Below, piece by piece: positions 1 to 6,780 of a stretch of DNA of 12,830 nucleotides. A program made the translations under genes and the position numbers. How positions within the stretch are numbered: position 1 is the stretch's first letter; each line of letters opens with the position of its first letter. The notes under the pieces were generated by a model. The model searched no databases. It was not told where the DNA came from and saw nothing but the letters and a program-made list of their open reading frames with translations. Origin of the DNA: Theodoxus fluviatilis (Eukaryota; Mollusca; Gastropoda; Cycloneritida; Neritidae); NCBI GenBank assembly GCA_034096865.1, contig JAWQFJ010016966.1, positions 1-12,830 of the forward strand, written 5' to 3'.

Positions 1-37
1 AAACTATAAAAATTGATGTGAATTATCCTAACCCTTT

Positions 38-101
38 CCGACCGGATGCGACGCGCACGTTACATCTCCCTTTCAGACCGGATGCGACGCCCACGTCGCA
101 T
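38..101 (+). promoter_or_regulatory. 5' subterminal repeats of element A (putative transposase-binding sites)
   Basis: GACCGGATGCGACG occurs at 40-53 and again at 76-89. The second copy is part of an inverted repeat: ATGCGACG (82-89), spacer CCCA, CGTCGCAT (94-101). Subterminal repeats near piggyBac ends are known to be needed for transposition; the role here is inferred from position. The same two-copy layout is present in element D. Confidence 0.6.
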
Positions 102-117
102 TTGACGGTGGTGTGCT

Positions 118-660
118 TCCATCGCATAGACTAAAATAGCTATTGATATCACATGATTACTGCTAGACATGCTGATAGCAGAGTCAAAATGCCTCCATTC
201 AGCGTTTACAGATTGAAAATCGAGCTAGTAGGAGTGGAGAAATAATTTTTTATCCGTTAGGTTTTGAAAAAAAGTTTATTTGTTGCCGAAAACCCGCGTG
301 GCATTTGATAGTACTCCACTCCGATCGCTGTTCTAAAAATAGTCTTTGATATCACATGACAGACGCTAGGCATGCTGGAAAGCTTAGTGTATCCGCTTTC
401 TTTCAGCACTTACAGATCAAAAATCGAGCAAGTAGGAGCTGAGATTTGAATTTTTTCACTTGAGTTTTGAAAAAAGAAATCGAGTTGTTGGTCGAACATC
501 GGTATTAAATTTGGTGGAGCATACTTTCATCACATTTCCTTCAATTAGTCACGGATATGACGTGGCAGATACTAAGCATTCTGGGTAGCCAAATAAACAC
601 ACTTCCTTCCCACGTTTACGGAGTGAAAATCGAGTGATTACAAGCGGAGAAACGATCGTT
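118..660 (+). repeat. Three degenerate ~205-bp tandem repeats in the 5' leader of element A
   Basis: Anchor motifs recur in step. A block like CAGCGTTTACAGATTGAAAA, followed by TCGAGCTAGTAGGAG, starts at 200, 404 and 610, giving periods of 204 and 206. A second anchor, GATATCACATGA, sits near 145 and 350, with a diverged form near 553. The third copy runs into the leader just upstream of the ATG at 689. The copies are clearly diverged, so the array is older than the inverted duplication downstream. Part of the unit (GCTGTTCTAAAAATA) also appears in the leader of element B near 2215, which suggests a shared piggyBac-family 5' region. Confidence 0.65.
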
Positions 661-688
661 TTTGTGGAGAGATCTGATCTCGCGCAAC

Positions 689-945
689 ATGGCTGACGAT
701 CCTGCAGCGATCAGTGAAGGGAGTGATATCGAAGATAATTCAGATGAAGAGTTCGAAGCACTTTCGGGAGACTACTGTAGCGATCGTTTGGGTGCAGAAC
801 AGTCGCAGGAGTGGTTTGAGTTCTGGAGGAGGAGGAGGACGAACTCGAAGAGGAGTTCGAAGGATTCCAGGGAGAGTGGAAGTATGAGAACTTTAGACCA
901 TGCCTCCACCATGATTTTCGTCGAAAGGCTGGTTTCGACGCGACG
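689..945 (+). pseudogene. piggyBac-like transposase N-terminal acidic fragment, forward arm (frameshifted)
   Basis: The ATG at 689 lies in a strong start context (CAACATGGC). It opens MADDPAAISEGSDIEDNSDE and continues as a Ser/Asp/Glu-rich segment. Comparison with the reverse arm shows one T missing at about 821-823, which throws the frame into a basic run (WRRRRTNSK). With the reverse-arm frame the segment would continue through a Glu-rich tract into GFQGEWKYENFRP. An acidic, disordered N terminus ahead of a Trp/Phe-containing segment is usual in piggyBac transposases (PGBD4-type). No catalytic Asp domain and no Cys-rich C terminus follow. I infer a remnant of the first coding exon. The family call rests on element context and the shared MAD..SEGSDIE opening with element D, not on a domain match. 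Confidence 0.6.
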
Positions 946-1158
946 AAAATCATGGCGGAGGCATGGTCTAAAGTTCTCATACTTCCACTCTCCCTGGAAT
1001 CCTTTGACATCCTCCTCCTCCAGAAACTCAAACCACTCCTGCGACTGTTCTGCACCCAAACGATCGCTACAGTAGTCTCCCGAAAGTGCTTCGAACTCCT
1101 CATCTGAATCAGCTTCGATATCGCTCCTTTCACGGATCGCTGCAGGATCGTCAGCCAT
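941..1158 (-). pseudogene. piggyBac-like transposase N-terminal acidic fragment, inverted copy
   Basis: This reads leftward from an ATG at 1158-1156 (MADDPAAI..., then EADSDEEFEALSGDYCSD), with the frame intact for about 72 codons through EFLEEEDVKGFQGEWKYENF to about 941. It is the better preserved copy, lacking the forward-arm frameshift. Past 941 the frame runs through the loop and then reads the other arm antisense, so those residues are not meaningful. The upstream leader was duplicated too, so a promoter here could in principle drive an antisense transcript; I see no independent promoter signal. It cannot encode a working transposase alone. Confidence 0.6.
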
Positions 1159-1221
1159 GTTGCGCGAGATCAGATCTCCCCACAAAAACGATCGTTTCTC
1201 CGCTTGTAATCACTCGATTTT

Positions 1222-1790
1222 GAACTTGAAGGTACCCTGATATTTTGCATACTTTAAGCTTTCAAACAGTGTTTGAATATTGTCGATATGTTGAATATAA
1301 GTTGAGTTATATACTTTCTTGTTGGCAATATCTTTCAAATGCCGAAAGGACAAATTTCTTAGATTTTACATATGTGTACATTATCTGTCATAATATTTTA
1401 CCAACTGCTCTGATTCTTTTGAAATTTTAATTGCAAATGTAAAAATGAATCAGCTTCAAGACTATGTAAAGTTTTTACTGTTTCAATGAGAATAAGTTGA
1501 GTTGAAGTGTATTTTGGAGCCAAAAAATTATGTGTTCTTGAAAAATTTTCATTTTTGTCATCTTTCCAATTTTTTACAGGAAAATTTTGTACTCTAGGAG
1601 CTGCAGTCATGATGTAGTGGAGTAGCTTATTTATTTACCTTTCTAACAGTTTTTAGATCTTGTTTCTAGGATGTGTAGAAGAGAAGAAATAATTTTTTGA
1701 ATAAAGATGTCGACTTCTTTTTTTTTCCTGAAAAACCCTCAGATTTTAGGGAGGCTTTTTTATCACGCACTGTAGGTCGTAATGGGTTAA
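1222..1790 (+). other. 3' non-coding part of element A, with AATAAA near the end
   Basis: This stretch is AT-rich and I find no credible reading frame in it. An AATAAA at 1700-1705 is followed by a T-rich stretch and lies about 90 bp before the terminal TTAA. Element D has AATAAA (11610-11615) about 100 bp before its own end, so this probably descends from the transposase polyadenylation region. The last ~75 bp (runs of T, CCTCAG, AGGGAGGC, then the terminus) align loosely with the end of element D. Confidence 0.55.
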
Positions 1791-2030
1791 GGGGGTACAT
1801 GGCATAGAAAAATGGGGTATTACGAAAAATCATTGCTCAGCAAATATAAATGTTATGTTAATGAAATGTTGCAAACAATACAAACTACAAGAAGTATTTA
1901 GACTAATTATCATTGATTCAGAATGAGTTATTCATGCGATATGACACAATCACTGAACTCTACGTATACCTATAATTATTTGCCCTTCTACCAAGCCTGT
2001 ATGATCTGCAATGGTTGTATGGGGGTAAAG
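1791..2030. other. Unassigned spacer between elements A and B
   Basis: AT-rich sequence with no reading frame, repeat or element end that I can support. It leads directly into the L2/CR1 tail that follows. Confidence 0.4.
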
Positions 2031-2085
2031 TGTAAAGCGGTTTGAGCACCGATCAATGGTGGAAAGTTGCTATATAAAATCACAC
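2031..2085 (+). mobile_element. Solo L2/CR1-type 3' tail fragment
   Basis: TGTAAAGCGGTTTGAGCACC, followed about 20 bp later by GCTATATAAAATCAC, matches the conserved 3' tail of L2/CR1-clade non-LTR elements and their SINE partners (TGTAAAGCGC..TTGAG..GCGCTATATAAA). A fuller example lies at 5918-5992 in this window. Only the final ~55 bp is recognisable, without the (ATT)n end. Element B's left TTAA begins 11 bp further on, so B may have landed in the retroelement's tail. Confidence 0.65.
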
Positions 2086-2368
2086 CTTTACCTTTTTAAC
2101 CTTTAGAGCGCTGCCGGCGCCTTGTGTCGCCACAGCGTACATTCCCCAGACGTCCGCCGGCGCGAGCGATAGTGACGTGCTCTGTTGACTTGCCTAACGC
2201 TGCCTTCGAGTCATGCTGTTCTAAAAATATCACAGTCATGTGCAGTGATCACGTGGCAATGAGATCCGCCATTTTGGCGATGGAGAGGACGCGCGTAGAA
2301 TTTTCAGCGAATTTTTTCACGAAGTTCGTCTTCCCCGTTTGTGAACAGGACTTGTTTTCTTTGCCAGT

Positions 2369-2585
2369 ATGGCGACTGACAAAGAAGTTGAAGCACTTGT
2401 GGAGTTATTTTTCGATTCTGACTCCTAGAATATGAATTTGAAGGCTTTACTGACATTGATGTGATGGGAGATATATCATAGAGAGCAAACACGTGCTTCG
2501 ACGGATCGATGTGTTGTGGTCTGTAGATCGACAGGAGGAGCGGAAGCTTGATTCAGATGAAAATGACTCGGCTGACTTCCCTAGC
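2369..2585 (+). pseudogene. Broken transposase N-terminal exon in element B, ending at a splice donor
   Basis: The ATG at 2369 has a good context (AGTATGGCG) and begins MATDKEVEALVELFFDSDS before TAG at 2426-2428. A frame change gives YEFEGFTDIDVMGDIS (2431-2478) up to another TAG at 2479-2481. After a further shift, the segment from about 2508 reads DVLWSVDRQEERKLDSDEN.. and ends DFPS at 2585, directly before GTAAGT (2586-2591), a consensus donor. The acidic content and the EFEGF motif (compare GFQGEW in element A) fit a piggyBac transposase N terminus. At least two frame breaks make it non-functional. Confidence 0.5.
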
Positions 2586-2957
2586 GTAAGTAATTGTAGG
2601 ATTTTTTGTTTTGTTTTAGTTTTACACTAAAACATTTTCAGATGTATTTCCAAGTAATCAAAAGCTGTTGTATTCTTGAATCAATAGAGCAGTGTAGGAA
2701 AACACAGTGGTTCTACCGATGGCGATGTGTTGTGGTCTGTAGATCGAGAGTCCTGAGCGGAAGCTTGATTCAGATGAAAATGACTCGGCTGACTTCCCTA
2801 GCGTAAGTAATTGTAGGATTTTTTGTTTTAGTTTTACCCTAAAACATTTTCAGATGTTCAGATTACTTGGAGACTCTATGCACTTTTGCATTTTCATCAA
2901 AAGCTGTTGTATTCTTAAATAAATAGAGCAGTGTAGGAAAACACAGTGAATTTGTTT
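2508..2957 (+). repeat. 216-bp tandem duplication inside element B
   Basis: GATGTGTTGTGGTCTGTAGA starts at 2508 and again at 2724. Both copies continue through the same end-of-exon sequence, the GTAAGT donor (2586 and 2803), a T-rich stretch with an internal hairpin (GTTTTAGT..ACTAAAAC at about 2615-2635), CATTTTCAG, and AGCAGTGTAGGAAAACACAGTG. The second copy has an extra ~30 bp after CATTTTCAG and a changed stretch (GAGAGTCCTGAGCGG) that breaks the frame. The duplication therefore carries an exon end plus the start of an intron. Confidence 0.85.
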
Positions 2958-3210
2958 GTTTTTTGCTGTTGTCTGTGTTCCATGATTTTTTAGCAGCTAA
3001 AAAAAACATTCTATGGCATTTTCATTAATTGCACCATGTAGGCCATCCATTTTTCTACTCACCCTCCAAAAATCTACTTCAAAGCTTGAATAGTTAATAA
3101 ATGATGATTTTTTAAGTAAACATGGTGTCGAATTTGACCACACATAAAAAAATTTGTGGCTCTGGGGTAAAGCAATGACGAAAATTGGTGGCGCTCTAAA
3201 GGTTAACTCC

Positions 3211-3285
3211 TTCGCGGCGCGTAGGCTCATATGAGCCTGCGAGCCGAACATAGTCGTTCGCGGCGCGTAGGCTCAATAGAGCCTA
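3211..3285 (+). promoter_or_regulatory. Subterminal palindromes of element C
   Basis: There are two direct copies of TTCGCGGCGCGTAGGCTCA. In the first, AGGCTCATATGAGCCT is a perfect 16-bp palindrome. In the second, GTAGGCTC and GAGCCTAC are separated by AATA. Element D's second palindrome also has a 4-base spacer. These are probably transposase recognition sites, by position and by comparison with the other four elements. Confidence 0.6.
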
Positions 3286-3461
3286 CCACATTAGCATATT
3301 TTTGCCCCCTTACAACAAGGAAAATATGGTTTAGGGAATTAGTCTAGTCTTCAATTCTTCTCGGTACTATAGTTTGCCAGCTTTAGATCCACACACAGAT
3401 CTTTCCCGGCCAGACCATAACCTTTTTCAGCGATGCACTAGGAGGCACGAAGTAAACAGCG

Positions 3462-3705
3462 ATGGAGGCGTAGCGTGGATAGCACGAGGTGGGTGAGCCA
3501 GTGGAAATTGCTTTAGAGGAGGGTTCTGATGCTGAAGAGGATGCTTTTTATGAGATAGGAACTGATGTAGATGATCCCTTTCATGATGATGATGATAGTG
3601 GTGATTTTCCTCTCGCTAATGATTGAGGTATCAGACAGCGAGAATGAGAGCGAAGTTGTCATGGTGGCTGAAACGAGGTCGACCTCGCCATCGGCTGCTC
3701 GGTAG
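3462..3705 (+). pseudogene. Broken acidic transposase N-terminal frame in element C
   Basis: From an ATG at 3462 the frame has TAG at codons 4 and 7, then reads VEIALEEGSDAEEDAFYEIG and on through DDPFHDDDDSGDFPL to TGA at 3624-3626. After a one-base shift it continues EVSDSENESEVV.. to TAG at 3703-3705. The VEIALEEGSD block closely matches VEIAMEEGSD in element E (from 11849), which supports common descent. The acidic, Ser-rich composition is that of a piggyBac transposase N terminus. Early stops and the frameshift mean no product from this start. Confidence 0.55.
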
Positions 3706-3973
3706 TTCATTGTAGGCTCATATTGGTTGTAACTCAGGACTAATAAACACAATTATCACAAAATTTCTCCAGTGTGTTTTTGTGATGATCCCTTTCATGA
3801 TGATGATGATAGTAGTGATTTTCCTCATGCTATTGATGAGGTATCAGAGAGCGAGAATGAAACTAGGTCGAACTCGCCATCAGCTGCTCAGTAGTTCATT
3901 GTAGGCTCATATTCATTGAAACTCAGGACTAGTAAACACAATCATCACAAAATTTCTCCAGTGTGTTTTTGTG
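3570..3973 (+). repeat. 214-bp tandem duplication inside element C
   Basis: GATGATCCCTTTCATGATGA starts at 3570 and again at 3784, and similarity continues to GTGTGTTTTTGTG at the end of each copy. The first copy has about 24 extra bases (around 3648-3670). The second is open for 36 codons (DDPFHDDDDSSDFPHAIDEV.., TAG at 3892-3894), lacking the first copy's frameshift. Both end in the same SPSAA(R/Q)-stop. After the stop the first copy has AATAAA at 3742-3747 and a GT-rich AGTGTGTTTTTGTG about 25 bp further on, arranged like a polyadenylation signal; the second has AGTAAA instead. Confidence 0.85.
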
Positions 3974-3975
3974 CC

Positions 3976-4850
3976 ATTTTGTGAAGTTCACTTTTTTTAT
4001 AGAGCTCTAGACCAAGAAACAAGCAGTGGGCACTCTGAGAAAGAGAGCTGGGGGAAAGACCTTTTTTTCTTCAAAATAGTGGCTCTACTTACTGTCATGG
4101 CAAGTGTAGTGTTTTCTTAGCTTGACAAAGTGCAGCATTTGGCTAGTTTTGGCAAAAAAAGACCTTTCTAGCCATACCAAGTTTAGCTTTGTAGCTACAG
4201 TATTTATTTTACTACGATTTTTCAAACTTGGTCCATTTTCCTGTGATTCCAGGGGACAGACACACTAAACCATCACTAGTGTATCTGTGACACAAATGTT
4301 TATAGAGGTAGGTGGCATCATCATCAGAAGAAAGCCACTCTCAACATGACATGATTAAACTATGATTAAGAAGTAGCAAATAATTTATAGTTTTCCAACT
4401 TCTTATTTGTTTCTACATCCATTAATATGCAAAACATGCAAAAAATTCAACATGCCATCTTTATTCCAAGTCACTTTATTCTAGGGGCAAGAAAAGTCAC
4501 CATAGAGAGGAAAACCTTGTTTTGAAAATTTAGACTTTTAATAACCTAAACTTCCTCACAGTTGGACTCTTACATAAGGAGAAATAGACACTAAATATAG
4601 CCCACCCACACCATGCAGACGTTCACTTGTATGGGTTCATGGAGGGCTTTAGAATGTGGATGTCTAGGGCTGAGAAGATTAAAAGACGAACCATCATAAT
4701 TGAGATAAAATATTAATTAACTGGGTCAATATAGATGATGTGGTATTTTCTTGTCCATTTTCCTGGTGTGTGTCTTTTGCATGTCAAGATCCATTTGTAT
4801 TCCCACTCTAAAAGGGGCAAAATCATTTACGTTGTGAACAAGGAGTGGTG
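3976..4850. other. Unassigned AT-rich stretch
   Basis: I find no supportable reading frame, RNA gene or element end here. Part of it may be the remaining interior of element C, but nothing in the sequence proves this. Confidence 0.35.
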
Positions 4851-4970
4851 ATGAAGGGAGGCAACTCCATTTTTGAATACATGTGTTTATGAAGGGAAGG
4901 GAAGTAACTCCATTTAACAATACACGTGGGGGATGAAGAGAAGGGAGATAACTCCATTTAAGGGAGCCAG
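4851..4970 (+). repeat. Three degenerate ~40-bp tandem copies with an AACTCCATTT core
   Basis: ATGAAGGGAGGCAACTCCAT (4851), ATGAAGGGAAGGGAAGTAAC (4889) and ATGAAGAGAAGGGAGATAAC (4933) each continue with CTCCATTT or CCATTT. Spacing is 38 and 44 bp. The third copy contains GGGAGATAACTCC; GGGAGATAACTC also occurs near 9335. Confidence 0.65.
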
Positions 4971-5130
4971 CACATCAACTTGTTTCTCATAGAGGAAGGA
5001 ATTGAACTGGTAATGATGGAAGAAAAGCAATTCTTGTGAAAATTTTCACCCAGTCTTGCATATGTCTCTATCTGTCTCTCTGCCAGATTTTGTGAAAAGG
5101 TGTATTTAGTTGCCTGGGCTAATTTAATAT

Positions 5131-5484
5131 GGTGCCACCCCCCACCTTCAGAAACTACACTGGCTCCGTGTTGAGGACCGTATCACTTACAAAATTGCAT
5201 GCTTATCTTTCAACGCATTCACACAGACAGGACCCGCATACCTCACAGCCCTCATAGACACTTACACGCCACGCAGAACACTTCGCTCTTCAGCAAACAC
5301 CACCACCCTCGTCCCTCGTAAAATGAAATCATCTTTTGGTGACCGCTCTTTCTTTGCCTCCGCTCCTCTCGTCTGGAACTCTCTCCCTGCTAATCTTCGT
5401 CTGTATCCCTCTTCCGAGTCTGACTCTTTCCGCGCTGATCTAAAGACACACCTGTTCTCTCTTGCATACACATCTGCCAAATAG
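5131..5484 (+). pseudogene. C-terminal end of an L2/CR1-type ORF2 (partial)
   Basis: The open frame runs from 5131 to TAG at 5482-5484 without interruption, but it starts mid-protein with no ATG and is cut off at the truncation point (TAA in frame just upstream). Recognisable blocks are LHWLRVEDRITYKI, then GPAYLTALIDTYTPRRTLRS, then GDRSFFASAPLVWNSLP, then SFRADLKTHLF. This order (LHWLPV..RI.YKI, YTP.R.LRS, GDR.F...AP.LWN.LP, F...LKTHLF) is the standard region following the reverse transcriptase domain at the C terminus of L2/CR1/Rex1-like proteins. The endonuclease and reverse transcriptase domains are absent, so it encodes no active enzyme. The family assignment is from remembered consensus and is strong; the exact clade is not fixed. 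Confidence 0.88.
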
Positions 5485-5917
5485 CCCCCCCCCCCCTCCC
5501 CCTCCCTCCCACTGACCCCACCCGCTCAACTTCACAGCTCCCCGTACATATTCTCGTAATTGTATTTTGTAAATATTTTGTTTTGATTCACTTATCTCGT
5601 TTGTGTTTGCTTGCTTGTTTGTTCTCTTTATTTGCTTATTTCATTCTTGTTTAGATTGTCGATTGGTTGTCTGCTTGCTTGTTTATTTATTGTGTTGGTA
5701 TGCCTGCTTGATTGTGTTGGATTATTTAGCCTGCTTGTTTGTTTATTTTTTCTTTTGTTGTTGCTTGCTTCAACAGTGTTTGATTATTCTGCCTGCTCGC
5801 TTGTTAATGTTATGTGTTTGTATGCTTGCTCTGATTGTACGTGATTTTGCTGCTAGTGTTGATTGCCTACGTGATTTGCTTGTATCTGATTGTCTGCTTG
5901 TGATGTGTGAACGAGAT

Positions 5918-5992
5918 TGTAAAGCGCTTAGAGCTCACTTGAGAATAAGCGCTATATAAATACCCATTATTATTATTATTATTATTATTATT
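5918..5992 (+). repeat. L2/CR1 3' tail and (ATT)n
   Basis: TGTAAAGCGCTTAGAGC is followed by AAGCGCTATATAAAT and nine ATT units. In this clade the tail is the stem-loop and short tandem end recognised by the reverse transcriptase. GCGCTTAGAGC..AAGCGC can form the stem. It is intact here, unlike the decayed copy at 2031. Confidence 0.85.
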
Positions 5993-6044
5993 TTCTGGGA
6001 ATGGAAGTAGGACAATGAGCTTCTAATAATGAGCGAGTTTTCTG

Positions 6045-6506
6045 TTCCTGCTCATGCTTATCCTCCCCTCTGCCTACTGTTCCTCCTATTCTTCTTCCTC
6101 CTGCACCTTCTGTTCTTCCCCTTGCTCTCTCCCCTCTTCCTTCTGCTCCTCCATTTCCCTCCTGTCCCTTTTCCTCATCTTCCTTCTGCCCCTTTTCCTC
6201 TTTTCCCTCCTGCTCTTCTTCCTCCTCTTCTCTTTTTCCTCTTGCTCCTGCTTTCCTCTTCTGCCTCCTCCTCCTCTTGCTCCTGCTCTCCTCCTCCTCC
6301 TCCTCTCTTCTGCTCTGCAGCCTCCTCTTCCTCCTCCACCTGCTCCTCCTTCATCCTCTTCCACCTGCTCCTCCTTTTCCTCCTGCTTCTCCATTTCTTC
6401 CTTTTCTTCTCCCTCCTGCTCCTGCTTTCCTCTTTCGCCTCCTCCAGCCTTCATCCTCTGCCTCTTCCTATCCCCTCCTTCTCCTGCTCTTCAGCCTCCT
6501 CTTTGG
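6045..6506 (+). repeat. Polypyrimidine tract (CCT/TCC/CTT), about 460 bp
   Basis: The plus strand is almost all C and T in irregular CCT, TCC, CTT and TGCTCC units, with sporadic G (CTGCTC) and a few A. The long open frames on both strands (Leu/Ser/Pro on plus, Glu/Lys/Arg/Gly on minus) are a consequence of composition and show no gene. Such tracts can form triplex H-DNA and often collapse in assembly. Confidence 0.9.
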
Positions 6507-6617
6507 CTAGGTGACCTGGTTTCATTTCCACGTCGGTCGGGTCAGTTGGTTCAAACGAGGAGAAAGTGAAAAGAGCTTGTTTTGTTTGTGGTGCAGTGTG
6601 TCTTTGAGATTATCATC

Positions 6618-6780
6618 ATGCCTGGAAAGTGTCAATTTCAAGACACTTGGACACGAGACAGAAAATACCGTGAGTTTGTCATGCGAGTAACTGAATGGGA
6701 TGGCAAAGTGCCGATTCTGTGAAAAAGTTTGATGTGTCCAACATGGGAGAGGCAGCCTTAGCGTACTGTGATACATGACA
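6618..6780 (+). pseudogene. BED-type zinc-finger fragment of a DNA transposase (frameshifted)
   Basis: The ATG at 6618 begins MPGKCQFQDTWTRDRKYREF and reads 34 codons to TGA at 6720-6722. In the next frame, from 6703, the sequence reads AKCRFCEK, and from 6728 in the third frame FDVSNMGEAALA. Joined in order these blocks resemble the N terminus of invertebrate BED-finger transposase-like proteins, in which C-x2-C precedes a (F/I)DVSNMG.AAL..H segment. This is from memory of the family. The two frameshifts, and the loss of the expected His pair after AALA, make it a relic. No rest of a transposase follows; I found no matching terminal repeats, so the parent element is unknown (hAT-like is possible). 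Confidence 0.5.

Larger units (their letters stand above)
626..1221. repeat. Long inverted repeat (arms 626-923 and 941-1221)
   Basis: The reverse complement of 941-1221 matches 626-923 almost base for base. By eye there are about nine substitutions, one single-base indel (forward GAGTTCTGG against reverse-arm GAGTTTCTGG) and one ~18-bp length difference in the GAG-rich stretch, so about 97 percent identity outside the indels. Only ~17 bp separates the arms, and inside it lies a smaller hairpin, CGTCGAAA (919-926) with TTTCGACG (933-940). The repeated segment is the leader end and the acidic coding region. Transcription through it would give a stem of nearly 300 bp. Confidence 0.9.
28..1790 (+). 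mobile_element. Non-autonomous piggyBac-like element A
   Basis: The right end reads ATGGGTTAA (TTAA at 1787-1790). Its reverse complement, TTAACCCATTACGACC, matches the left end CTAACCCTTTCCGACC at 28-43, where the first TTAA has decayed to CTAA. TTAA-flanked ends continuing with CCC are typical of the piggyBac superfamily. The ends, the subterminal GGATGCGACG repeats and the 3' tail resemble element D at 10228-11711; for example, the stretch around 1253-1277 (TAAGCTTTC..ACAGTGTTTGAAT) recurs at 11556-11580. Inside are a ~205-bp tandem array, a short acidic reading frame and its inverted copy. The ~1.76 kb has no room for a catalytic DDD domain, so the element is non-autonomous. Orientation is plus, from the frame at 689 and an AATAAA near the right end. 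Confidence 0.82.
2096..3206 (+). mobile_element. Non-autonomous piggyBac-like element B (perfect 16-bp ends)
   Basis: TTAACCTTTAGAGCGC at 2096-2111 is exactly repeated in reverse complement at 3191-3206 (GCGCTCTAAAGGTTAA). The TTAA flanks give the piggyBac superfamily call. A subterminal palindromic zone follows the left end: CGCTG..GGCG (from 2110) pairs with CGCC..CAGCG, and CCGGCGC recurs near 2156. A CCGCCATTTTGGCG stretch at 2266-2279, resembling a YY1 site, precedes the ATG at 2369. The 1111-bp element holds a broken acidic frame and a tandem duplication, and lacks the catalytic region. Confidence 0.85.
3203..3975 (+). mobile_element. 5' part of piggyBac-like element C (right end not found)
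   Basis: TTAACTCCTTCGCGGCGC begins at the TTAA that also closes element B. It is laid out like the left end of element E (TTAACTCAATGACGACGC at 10124), each followed at once by a palindrome centred on CATATG. A second TTCGCGGCGCGTAGGCTC copy lies at about 3255. I searched for a matching right end (reverse complement of TTAACTCCTTCGCGG) and found none before the window ends, so the element is truncated or has a badly decayed right end. The end coordinate marks the last part I can tie to it, the second copy of the internal duplication. Confidence 0.65.
5131..5992 (+). mobile_element. 5'-truncated L2/CR1-type non-LTR retrotransposon
   Basis: The copy keeps the last ~117 codons of the second open reading frame, a T/TTG-rich 3' untranslated region (a C12 run at 5485-5496 follows the stop) and the full conserved 3' tail with (ATT)n at 5966-5992. 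Truncation at the 5' end is the normal outcome of target-primed reverse transcription. No stop interrupts the remaining frame, which suggests a fairly young copy. No clear target-site duplication was seen. Confidence 0.88.

Noticed and set aside
4845..4975. Possible CRISPR-like or satellite array
   Set aside because: Only three unequal, degenerate copies in an animal-type sequence; it is an ordinary local tandem repeat.
5262..5480. Minus-strand 72-codon frame
   Set aside because: It is antisense to the L2/CR1 ORF2 end, whose plus-strand motifs are clear.
5603..5959. Cys/Leu-rich frames on plus
   Set aside because: They lie in the TTG/CTTG-rich 3' untranslated region of the L2 fragment and are compositional.
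6029..6569. Several long overlapping reading frames on both strands (Leu/Ser/Pro-rich or Glu/Lys-rich)
   Set aside because: They follow from the polypyrimidine composition; stops are rare in such sequence and all frames look alike.
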